From NCBI GenBank assembly GCA_018398575.1, contig JAGTXZ010000019.1, positions 1,922,001-1,986,000 of the forward strand: a DNA stretch of 64,000 bases. Reading direction: 5' to 3'. Made by a program: the position numbers and the translations under genes. The notes under the pieces were generated by a model. The model was not told the origin of the DNA, did no database searches, and saw only the letters and a list, made by a program, of their open reading frames with translations. The DNA is from Ampelomyces quisqualis. Its lineage: Eukaryota > Ascomycota > Dothideomycetes > Pleosporales > Phaeosphaeriaceae. Of this stretch, positions 1-9,798 are shown piece by piece. Numbering within the stretch: position 1 is the first letter of the stretch; every line of letters starts with the position of its first letter.

Positions 1-1226
1 ATAAAAGTAAAGCTCTAACAATAGATAGGCTAGCTCTTAAGTATACTACATAAAAAGTAATAGAGCCTAACAGAAACTTAAGCTAACAGTAACACTAGTT
101 ATTAACTACAAATCTCTTAAGCTAGGTATAAGCTCTAGCCTTGCTTATACCTATTGCTAATAACTAGAACAGCTACATTAGTAAACTAAACAAGATAGCT
201 GTTATAGGCTAGCCCGCAAAGATAGAACAATAAGGTACTAGAAAGAGTTGTATTCCTTAAGCTTTTCTACTAGTTACAGAAGGGGTTTATATACCCTCTG
301 TGCGTACTAGTCTATAAAGAGGTAGTAAGGCTGGACTAAGCTCTTCCTGAGAAGGCAAAGGGCTAGGCAAAGCCTAGCCTATTACAATAGCGTCTATAAC
401 AAAGTTGTTAACTTCTAACAGCACTAATTCTATTGCACTGCACTACTTAGAAGAAAACCTATTAAAAGAATACATACGTTGTGCAGGACGTACCTACCTG
501 CAGGCAGCTTATTACAAGGCAAAGCCTTAGGATTAGAACTAAAATAACATAATAGAGCTTTGCAAGACAGGGGTTAACTAGTATAAAGTAGGCCTACTTA
601 TAACTAAAAACTACAAGTCTATTCTGCAGCTACTAGCAACTACAACTGTTACTATTAATAACAATAGTAATAAGTATTGCAAGTGCTTTTGCAATATTAC
701 ACTAAACTCTGCTAGTAAAGGAATACATACACAAGATTAAGTATAAGAAATATGTTTCTTAGCGCTATATCTTTGTACACAATTACTAACAATAAACATA
801 GTACTTAAAAGATTAAGTAGAAATTAACTTAAACCTTATACTTTTTACTACACTAGCACGCAAAGGTGCAAATTATATGTTTAGTTTAATATAGACGCGC
901 TAAGTTAAGGCAGCAGTTGTTGCAATTAGGCGCAAGCACTTAATAGGCTAAAGCCTAAGTAATAATAGTATAAAGTTGTGTCTAGCAAGCTCTAGGCTTA
1001 GTACAAACACTCTAATAAAGACTAAGTAGAAGCTAAAGCGCAAGACAATTTAAAGCAACTACAGAGGCAGCTAGTTAGACTACTTAGGTTAGATAGATTA
1101 ATACCTGCGTACTAAGACAGTAAGTTACTTTCTGTTATTACATAGAGCGTTTAGATATCTAGAAGACTATATAAATGTTTAGCTAGGCGTTACTAGGCTT
1201 TAGTAATCTACTGTACTGTAGAAGGT

Positions 1227-1333
1227 GCTTTAGTAACTTACTTTTACTGCGCAGCTTTAGTAACTTACTTTTGCTACGCAGCTTTAGTAACTCGCTTTTG
1301 CTGCGCAGCTTTAGTAACCTGCTTATGCTGTAG
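1227..1333. repeat. 27-bp tandem repeat, four units
   Basis: Units start at 1227, 1254, 1281 and 1308. Each begins GCTTTAGTAAC and the first three end with a GCGCA or ACGCA core; the fourth is diverged. Differences between units are mostly C/T or G/A, consistent with RIP acting on a once identical array. It lies inside the AT-rich transposon block and may be a left-side subterminal array. Confidence 0.75.
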
Positions 1334-1680
1334 TAGTACACTCTAGTTAAAATATTAAGTAGTTAGCATAGTCTAACAGTAGAAAAGAAAGACTTAGTAG
1401 ATATAGCTAAGTAACCTGCTTGTGCTGCAGTAGTACGCCCTAGCTAAAATATTAAGTAGTTAGTATAGTCTAATAACAAAAAAGAAAGACTTAGCAGATA
1501 TAGCTAATGTACTTAGAAGGACGCCTCTATTAAACTCTATAGTAGTTAGCATAGCCTAATAATAGGCAGAAAAGACTTAGCAGATATAGCTAAGTTGCTG
1601 TAGCAGTACACCTCTGTTAAACTCTATTATAGTTAGCGTAGCCTAACAACAGGCAGAAAAGACTTAGCAGATATAGTAAA
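1330..1680. repeat. Degenerate repeats of roughly 80-100 bp, about four copies
   Basis: A block containing a TTAGCATAGTCTAA-like segment followed by GACTTAGCAGATATAG recurs four times, with the GACTTAG segments near 1390, 1490, 1585 and 1660. Spacing is irregular, and copies differ by transitions and small length changes. The array directly follows the 27-bp array and sits inside the AT-rich element. Confidence 0.6.
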
Positions 1681-3545
1681 CTTTAGTGTTAAGATAGCAG
1701 CAACAGCCAAGTCCTACAGTAATTAGAATAGACTTGTAGAGAGGACAGAGATACGTAGCAAAGCTAGCGTTAAGGTAGGCGTTAGTGTTAAAAAGATAGA
1801 GAAACTAAGTAGGCAGCTTAAGATAGCTAGTGCCTTACCTTACTATAGTAAGAGTAAGCGTATATTTGCAGCTGCGTAGTAACTAGTATAACGTTATATA
1901 TTATAAGAAATTATAATAAGTTATAACTATTGCAATTTAGCTAATAGAAGAGAGCGTATATCTGCAGTTATAGCGATTGTAATATAACTAAGTTAACCTA
2001 TTAACGTATTAGATCTACACAAACTAGCTAATTCTACGCATCTATTAAATTATAGCCTTCCTTTATCTACTTTATAAATAAGGCCTTTAGTAGGATCTCT
2101 GTACAAATCTTCTGCCTTGCGAGCCTCTCTCTTCTGTGCAAAAAAGTTTGTCTATAGCTTTAAAATATTGTGCTACAAAAAGCTATAAGCCCCTAATAGA
2201 ACTATCTCTGTCCTAAGATTATTACAGTACTACTAAGTAAACAATATTAAGAAATACGTATTAAACACTGCAGAATACACAGCTTCTAGACTACACAAGT
2301 AATATATACCTATATTCTACTACTATAACGCGTGTGTTATCTATAAAGCTATATCTCTTTTTTAGTTATTTTTGATCTAAGTTGTACTTGTATTAAGCTA
2401 AATTATCTAGGCAATCTAATTATAAGTGTTATAGTTTAGGTACTGTACAGCATAGATTCTGCCTAACAAGAAGAGAATAAGAGATTAGAGTATAGTATTA
2501 CGCTTAATATAATCTGCACTAGCGCAACCAGCTATGCCCTGTGTAATTCTCTAGCAATAAATTGTTATATCTTTCTGCAAGAGACCTACTGCCCTAACTA
2601 CTTAAGATAAAAATAGCTTCTAAGAACAGTAATAATCTAAAGGCAAATGTTAGAGAATCTATACTATATAAGACAATACAATAGCTAGGTCTAAGAATAA
2701 AAGTGTGTTGTTAGGATAGTTATTGCTAGTCTGCTCGCATTTATACCTTAGGATAGTACGTGTAGGTTTTAGTTAGATTAGAGGTGCAGGTGTAGCAGGA
2801 GGTATAGTAGGAATATTACATAGTTAGCAGATATATAGCAATAGTAAACGTTTAGAAGAAGTAGTTAGAGGATTTATAAGTATCTTTAACTAAAATAAAC
2901 TAACTGTTTATTGCAGTTTAGTATTAGGAGCTTATAAGCTGCTACTACACAAAATATAAGCTAATGCCCAAAAAAATACATTTAACTTTAGGGTTAATTC
3001 TATAATACTAGTTTGCAGTAGTTCTACTAGTATCTAATTCTAAATTAGTTAGTTAACTAGTACTACGTATAGCCTAAGGCTGCACACAGACTTAATTAAC
3101 ATAAAACTATAGTTCTGTGCGTTATAAGAAAGCTAGCTATTGTAAAGGTTACTACTCTTGTAGTAAGGGACTTGCGTGTTTCTACTTAATATATTTTCTA
3201 CCTTACTACAGGCGCTTACTACTCCCTTATACACATAATTAACATACGTAGTTAGATAACTAGTATATCTACTATCTAAACATTTCTACTATATTAATAT
3301 ATAGCTTACAAAGGGTATAGTGTAAATGCTAGTTACTATTACACAGAGGCGCTGCCTACTTTATTACAACTAAACAAAGAAAGCGCTATAAAACAGCCTG
3401 CTATTGCTATAGCATCTCTTTTAACACTAATAGATTGTTAGATGTTTTGATATTAAATAAAGATGCACAAACTTAAGATAATAGAGCAATTGTCTTAGAG
3501 CCTATACTAAGTTTTAGCCTCTTAGATTAGAATAGTATTAATAAA

Positions 3546-5240
3546 AACGTAGATAAAGAAGACTATCTAGGCATATATAATTAGATAGAAAAAATACCTA
3601 CTGCTTTAACTAGAGATAAAGACAATATATATGTAAAAGATCTAGATATATTTAATACCTTCTATAGCACACTAAGAGAGAAGATAAGAAGAATTTATAC
3701 AGTACTTAAGACGTATTATAATGTAGATATTAGTAATCTTACACAGATAAGTTACAGGATACTTAGTAAGTTAGTTAGTAACCTTATTTAACCTATTTCT
3801 ATACACTACTATATAGATAGATATGTAGCGTATATAGGTAGACTACTTACTACGTTAGTGTACCTAGTTTGTAACTAGTAGCAATATAACAATAACAGGC
3901 AACTAAGGTACACCTTTAAATACCTACTACTTATTCTATAACTTTAACTTTAATATAGCTATGCTACACGCTTAGTGCAGCTATTAGCATACTAGGCAAC
4001 ATTTAATCTATCCTAGCCTAACACAAGAGCTTGCACTAATATATTTAATAGAAGCTGGTTTTAAGAATGCTAAGAATATAGATATTTCTAAGATTATTGC
4101 AAATTAGCTATACGTCTTACGCTTAACGCTGTTAGCATAGTTAAAAACCTAAAGAAACGCTAAAGCGTTACGCCTGTTATAATATACGTCCTTAACCTAC
4201 ATCTATTAGTAAAGGATAACGCATTAAACGCGTTAACTACCTATATTATACTTAGAGGATTTAACAAAGACTATGCTAATATATAGCTTAACCTATTAAT
4301 TACAAAGCTACATAAGTTGCGTTAGAGGGTTTATACTTGTAATAGGGTAATAAACATAAATTTTACACTTAAAGCCTACCTAATCTTAGTTACTAGGGAC
4401 AGACTAGCAATTGCAGATATTATAGGTACAAAATATCCTAGAAAGGCAAAACAAAGCTGTTGTATGTGTACGTTTAGTAGAACAATAGGTAGGAGTAGCA
4501 AGTACTTCTACTTATATACAGATAATACAGCTGCTACTATTAACGTAGATATGCAGGAACAGATTTAATAAATTAAGCAGCACTAGTAAATAGACAAGAC
4601 TAAGAGAAGCTTTAAGGTACTTAAGAGAGACCTAGGTATTAACTGTTAGTCTATTCTAGTTAACATTCTAACCTTCTATTTCTTAAGGAGTTTCTCTATT
4701 AACACTATGCACTCTATAAACTACAATATACTAAAATCTATATTCTACCTTTAGAAAGGCACAAAGTATTAAACTAAGGGCTAGAATACAAAGAAATATC
4801 TATAAGTAATACTAAACACTAATTAGGTACTTATTAACTGCAGCATAGCAGCGTTGTGTGTAACAGTACCTACTTACGTAGAAACTACTCTAAGGGTAAC
4901 AGGTAGCTTTACTAATTAGACTATATATAAATAGTAATTATTCTTCCTAATATATAGCGCTCCTGCTATAGCTTACTTTCTGCTAAAGCAGTACGCAGTA
5001 AACTTCTTACAGTACTATTAGCTACTCTACTACACTAGCTAATAGGACTTTATAAGTGTAGAAATTGCAGAGGTTAATATATATGTATAGTTATTCTTGT
5101 ATAAATATAAGAGTCTATATTATAGAAGCAATCTAGACCTACTTCTATTATATACTATACAATTCTATTACCTGCTCTACCTAGGCTAGAATATTTAGAA
5201 CTTTAGCCTCTTAGCTAGTTATGCACAATAGTTACTAGAG
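3546..5240 (+). pseudogene. Decayed Tnp2-type (CACTA/EnSpm-like) transposase
   Basis: One frame (codons starting at positions divisible by 3) stays readable for about 1.7 kb although it is full of stop codons. Around 4362-4470 it reads FTLKAYLILVTRD, then LAIADIIGTKYPRKAK and a C-C-x-C cluster. This fits the Tnp2 pattern of a conserved F.lra.l..vtGD..A region followed by a Cys motif. Around 4941-5240 the same frame gives YSAPAIAYFLLKQYA and later LLLYTIQFYYLLYLG, resembling the region near the Tnp2 C-terminus. The frame is kept while stops accumulate, so decay was by point mutation rather than indels, as expected for RIP. The family assignment is by pattern recognition only. Confidence 0.6.
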
Positions 5241-5980
5241 TAGTTCTTATAAACAATAAAGATATTTACTACATTAACGCTATATAAGCATTAAAGCGCA
5301 GAAATTAGTACTATAATCTAAGAGTAAAGAACGCATACTTAATAGAGCAATATAACTCCTAAAGGAAATAGTTTAATAATAGTAACTAAAAAAGATCTAA
5401 TGCCTATAGTATACTGCCTTATACGTTACACAAACGTAAGGATAGATTCTAAATAGTAACGTAAACTAAGACAGACAGATAACTCTCTAGCCTGCTAGTA
5501 CACAAGAACAGCGCCCTACAACCTTATTATATACAAAAATCTTATACTACTAACTAGGGCAAAGGTTAGTATATTTTCTGCGCATTTGCAGAACCTTATA
5601 TTATAAAGTAACACTTTTGTAATATTCTACGCTAACTTAGAATAGATAATAGCGCCTCTATTCTTTGGCACTATTGTAACACTTTTCTAGGATCTAGCTA
5701 ATATGTTAAGCTAGGCTAGAATTGCAAGATATTAAAAGGTAAAACTAGCTAGTAAATTAACGCTACGTCCTTAAATAGTAGATAAAGAAAATAATAACAT
5801 AATATAAGTGTTAGTAGACTGTATTATAGATCTTGTTAGAGTAGCTTAGGTGTTCTACTTTAATACAACCTAGAAAACAACTTTAAAATTACTATTCTTA
5901 GTTAATAAGCTAAGTTATTCTAAAAGATAAGATACAAATTACTCTAATTATAAACTAGATTCTAACATTATATTACTACT

Positions 5981-6118
5981 GTGTAAATATGCCTGCTTAT
6001 TGTGTAAATATACCTGCTTATTGTGTAAATATACCTGCTTATTGTGTAAATATACCTGCTTGCTGTGTAAATATACCTGCTCTCTGCGTAAATATACCTG
6101 TTTAGCAGGTATATTTAC
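5981..6118. repeat. 21-bp subterminal tandem repeats with hairpin
   Basis: Five to six direct units of GTGTAAATATACCTGCTTATT start at 5981, 6002, 6023, 6044, 6065 and 6086. The last unit runs into an inverted copy, so 6088-6118 is a near-perfect hairpin: GTAAATATACCTG, a five-base loop, then CAGGTATATTTAC. A further GTGTAAATATA follows at about 6125. Direct and inverted subterminal repeats like these are transposase-binding sites in CACTA elements; that role is inferred here. Confidence 0.8.
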
Positions 6119-6206
6119 ATAGACTGTGTAAATATAGACAACTTTGCAGTGTTTCTAGGGGGAACTCTGCGGGGTTTTTTTACACGATTCCACGCGGGGT
6201 ATTTAA

Positions 6207-6227
6207 CACTGCGTTTGTACCGCAGTG
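6207..6227. repeat. CACTGCG inverted terminus of the transposon
   Basis: CACTGCG at 6207-6213 is matched by CGCAGTG at 6221-6227, with a seven-base spacer. This is where the AT-rich block ends, and TAA follows at 6228-6230 as a possible 3-bp target-site duplication. The proposed terminus is therefore the outer CGCAGTG, which reads CACTGCG from the outside inward. Confidence 0.5.
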
Positions 6228-6230
6228 TAA

Positions 6231-8077
6231 GATAACTGGCACGACATTGAAATTACAGTCTAGAATAAGACTTCTGAAGTATATAAATAACAGTACAATT
6301 GGGACAGATGAGAGTAAATAATTTCAGTTGAGTATAGAGGAGAAGACATATGAGAAGAATAGACATGGAACAGACGCCTACCTGGGTCGCTACGGAGCAA
6401 AGCCATAAATACCGTGACCTACGAGATAGTATATAAGCCTAAAGGGCGTATGCGCATCCGCAACAACTACAAGGACCCGCTGTCGTGACAGCACCCCACC
6501 GTTGCAGCCATTGTCTTCGTATCCAGGGGGCGGTTGTCATTCGAAGGGCGGGTCAATAGAAGTGTATGCAGCAAGTACACATGCACGTATCCGCACTGTC
6601 AATGCTTAAGGTGGTGAATAGCTGTCACGACAGGGCAATGCGAAGATACGGTGCCCTACTCCGTACAAGTCGCCTTGTCGTCGGCAAGCTTTGCTCATCT
6701 CGCCGCCTAGAGGATCACGTCCAGTGCGCCAAGCTAAAGTGCTCTGGCTACACAGAGGAGTGCGTAACATGTCGCATCGTTGGCTTCAGAGCTGCCGTTG
6801 GATGGATGATGTCGCGACGTCGAGGACGGGAGTCGTGATGAGAAGGTGCAGGGCAGGACTGGTGGAGGTTCTAGATCGGAAGATGGGACGGAAGCTCGGC
6901 GCGCACGACGCCCCAACCTTGTCTAGTGGCTTGAGTTCCCCCGTGCCCTCCTGAACGTCCAAACTTCACTTCATCACAAAATATGGCTGAAAATCATCGA
7001 CCACGAACGGTGGCCATCGCATCCCATACTTTCAGAGAGACGGATTGCGACCAACCTGTCGCACCGATGCATGCCATAGTCCTGGTTTCCAACTCAAGAC
7101 TGCTTTGGCTGGCCACCGCCTTTCTGTTACGTCGGCAAAGTCACCCTCGCATTTCGTCTAGATGCGCTCTACCACAGAAACAGCACAGACATGGGATGAG
7201 CACGTAGAGCAGATCGGTAGATGTCATCTATTTATACGTAGAGGATATGAGCATTCCCACGACTTCCGAGGCTCCTATCACCACTGACAAGCCGGCAGGT
7301 CTCTGGATGTTGGACTGCAATATACTAGTATGGCGCCCCTAACGACAAGGTTTCACGTCATCAATACTATCTATGTTTGTAATGACACTTCCTTTCTTGG
7401 CTTCTGATCATGCCTATCCGAAGTACAGTATTTCTAAACTGGTCTCATGTGTCGCGCATGCTCTTCCTGGTTCTCGTCAGTGCCGATGGTAGTTTGTGGT
7501 TTATCCCAGTGGATTTGAATCGTCATACTATTCCATATTCCTATCGTCTCTATTCTTCTCATCTCGTACTCCAACATCTCCGAGTCTATTACACCAACCA
7601 GATGTCTCATTGAATTACATCCGACTCATAACGGACGCATACCCTTTGCACGATGTCACACTGTAGCCCCCAACTAATCATTTGTGGGGTGTATTACTCT
7701 GGCAACAAGTTCGATGACGGCAGTGGGTTTGAGACCTACATTGAGTCAGATGAATCGGATGACTCGGAGTATTGTGATAGGAACAATGTTCTGATCGAGC
7801 AGAGCTCGACGAAGGGAAACGGAAAGGCTGAGGAGGCCACAACCGAAACTGAGTAACGGGTAGACCGTCTACTCTTTTGTGTAGATTTCGGAACGCCTGC
7901 GGCTTTGCCGCGGCCTAATGCATCACTGTCTGCATTCCATATTGACCTCTGACGTTGTGATTTTGGGTAGCGTACAGCAAAACTTCGCAGTGACAATCTA
8001 CACTCAATACCAGACTCATCCTTCATGACTTCAAAGCCCAACTCGATGCCGGTACACCGAGACGAGAATTTACCCCG
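6231..8077. other. Gene-poor stretch, no convincing gene
   Basis: Composition is normal chromosomal rather than AT-rich. Only short ORFs occur. The most protein-like is 7653-7856 (+), 67 codons with an acidic Ser/Asp/Glu-rich middle, but no partner exon or family was recognised. One TACTCCGTA 9-mer lies at 6657-6665. Confidence 0.5.
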
Positions 8078-8635
8078 TTACTTCGTCCCTCCCATCACCC
8101 GCCCCAATTCCTCCAACCCAACACACCGCACAACCCCTCGCGCCCACCAAACCCCTACCCAAGCCCCCGTAACAATCTTCAACCCCTCAACAACCCTCCT
8201 TTCCTCTTCCTCCTCCTCGATCTCTCTGCATCTCGCCTTGTCTGCCCGTTCCCAGCCCCGTGTAGCAAAGCTCGTGTTGGCCTTTTCCTCCTCAGCTCCT
8301 GACGCCCACGCCCCAGGCCTGTAGGAAACTTTTCCGCGCTGGAAAGAACATCTGGGCCTTGCATGTTCGGCTACGGTGTGTTTGGCGTGCGGCTGGAGAG
8401 TGGGCGCAGGGGAGAGCTGGGTGAATGGGTTGGGGTTGGAGATATTTAGCCGCGGGGGCGAAATGGTAACTGTGTCTGTGATGCGGCTACGCTTTTTCTG
8501 GGGCAATTCGGGGATGTGTGCGAGAGAAGAGGTGGATTTGCGCTTGAGGATGGATCCAGGTGGACATGGAGTCGCAACGCGGCTTGGAGCGGATGAAGAT
8601 GCTAATTTTGGTGTTGCTGGGAGATAAGCAGACAT
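8078..8635 (-). CDS. Hypothetical protein, 185 aa
   Basis: An uninterrupted ATG-initiated ORF begins MSAYLPATPKLASSS. Its first 60 residues are Ser/Pro/Lys-rich and include the basic stretch ILKRKS and a KKRSR cluster that could be a nuclear localisation signal. Residues about 120-150 are charged, with a run of Glu (EIEEEEEE), followed by a short hydrophobic, Trp-containing tail. No domain was recognised. The ORF starts only 40 bp after the stop of the next minus-strand ORF, which is unusually tight for a filamentous fungus, so the two may be one transcript or parts of one gene joined by an unseen intron. The long frame and biased composition favour a real gene, but homology is unknown. Confidence 0.45.
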   Translation of the reverse strand: MSAYLPATPKLASSSAPSRVATPCPPGSILKRKSTSSLAHIPELPQKKRSRITDTVTISPPRLNISNPNPFTQLSPAPTLQPHAKHTVAEHARPRCSFQRGKVSYRPGAWASGAEEEKANTSFATRGWERADKARCREIEEEEEERRVVEGLKIVTGAWVGVWWARGVVRCVGLEELGRVMGGTK

Positions 8636-8674
8636 TGTTGCGGCCTTTGAGATAGTAGTCTGGCTCTGTTGCTG

Positions 8675-9322
8675 TTAATGGAGATTAGAGAGGGTCTCGG
8701 TTGCGACGCTGCCTTCATTAAGTACCTTGTCTTCTGCGGTCATCTCCTTCTCAAGGACCAGCTTGAGAAGTTCGATTATCAACCTCGCGACCTCATGCTC
8801 TTCCTGACTAGGCTCTTTCTCCGCAGGAACCTGTCTCATACCTGGTACTTTAGCTAGACCATCCTTCTCCCTATCCCAAACGTCTAGAAGGCTCTCGAGT
8901 TTGTACCGGTCTCGTAGCGATATCCCAGGATGGGCTAACAGCGCTTCGTACTGCGCCACTGTGTTCGCCAGGTGTTTCTTTGGTACGCGCCAATGTTTCT
9001 TGACCTTGTTATGGTCTTTGCCAATTTCTTTCGAAGCAAAAGCGCCTCCGCGCTCCGTGAGCTGCTGTTGCGCTGCCTTGATCTTGCTGATGATTTCGCG
9101 AAAATTGCACCCCGGACACAATTGAGAGCTTGGGAGCCTGGAAAGAAGAAATTTTGATGTCATGTGGCCGCAATGCTTGAACGTAGCGAAATCCGAGCTT
9201 CTTGACCTGATCTGAGGCGTTCTTGATGGCACTTGAGGCGGCGGCTGATCAGAATGAGGTGATGCCGTGATGGAAGCCTCCGTGTCTTGAAGCTCGATTT
9301 TGTTGCCTGGAGAGGGTCCCAT
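8675..9322 (-). CDS. Hypothetical protein, 215 aa
   Basis: An ATG-initiated single-exon ORF. The N-terminal 45 residues are Ser/Pro-rich and probably disordered. Residues about 51-72 contain CGH, then after about 18 residues CPGC, which could be half of a metal site. The rest is highly charged and probably helical, including AAQQQLTERGG and a Lys-rich KVKKHWRVPKKH segment, and ends in a Glu/Leu-rich helix. No known family was recognised. It lies just upstream of, and on the same strand as, the 185-residue ORF at 8078-8635. The amino-acid composition looks protein-like rather than like an antisense shadow. Confidence 0.5.
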   Translation of the reverse strand: MGPSPGNKIELQDTEASITASPHSDQPPPQVPSRTPQIRSRSSDFATFKHCGHMTSKFLLSRLPSSQLCPGCNFREIISKIKAAQQQLTERGGAFASKEIGKDHNKVKKHWRVPKKHLANTVAQYEALLAHPGISLRDRYKLESLLDVWDREKDGLAKVPGMRQVPAEKEPSQEEHEVARLIIELLKLVLEKEMTAEDKVLNEGSVATETLSNLH

Positions 9323-9798
9323 GTTGCTATTGCCGTCGAGATGTAGGAGTAATTGTCGAGGGTTATAGGTGCCAAATTGTGTACAGGTGAGAGCGACGCA
9401 AGTAGTTCATACGTGACGTCACAGCGAAGATACCCATTCACACTCGCGTGGTGTCTATTGGAGCGTGCTCGCGTAGAAAAACTACACTAACCCCAGTTAG
9501 TACTTGCCTTTTGTGGAAATACTGGGAAGGTGAAAGACATACCCAGGTATGAGCGCGAACCACAAAGCATCGATCAAAGGGCCGGTGACTGGGAATAAGC
9601 AGCAGAAAATTCCCGATTAAACACAGGACCGCACGACGAAGAGCTCTTGAGATTACGTTGAGCGAATGCGAAGCACGGAAGAAGCTTGCGAACAGCGATT
9701 GTAGATCAGTTGATCGTGCGCAACGACTAGTTGATGGTGAATTCATCATGGGTATGGTATAACGGGTAAACAATGAACAACAACATTACAGGTCAACT
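9323..9798. other. Intergenic, 476 bp
   Basis: This lies between the 3' end of the sulfate permease gene and the start of the 215-residue ORF, both on the minus strand, so it should hold the permease 3' UTR and the promoter of the smaller gene. No distinct motif was seen. Confidence 0.5.

Larger units (their letters stand above)
1..6227 (+). mobile_element. RIP-degraded CACTA/Tnp2-like DNA transposon (left end outside window)
   Basis: The block is strongly AT-rich, dominated by TpA with few CpA/TpG, and carries stop codons in every frame, which is the usual signature of RIP. It contains no open reading frame of any length, yet a Tnp2-like transposase can still be followed on the + strand between about 3546 and 5240. 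The right end has direct subterminal repeats at 5981-6102, a hairpin at 6088-6118 and a CACTGCG...CGCAGTG inverted pair at 6207-6227, after which the composition changes to normal chromosomal DNA. Subterminal direct and inverted repeats with CACT-type ends are typical of CACTA elements. The left terminus was not found, so the element may begin before base 1, and more than one element could be nested here. Confidence 0.65.
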
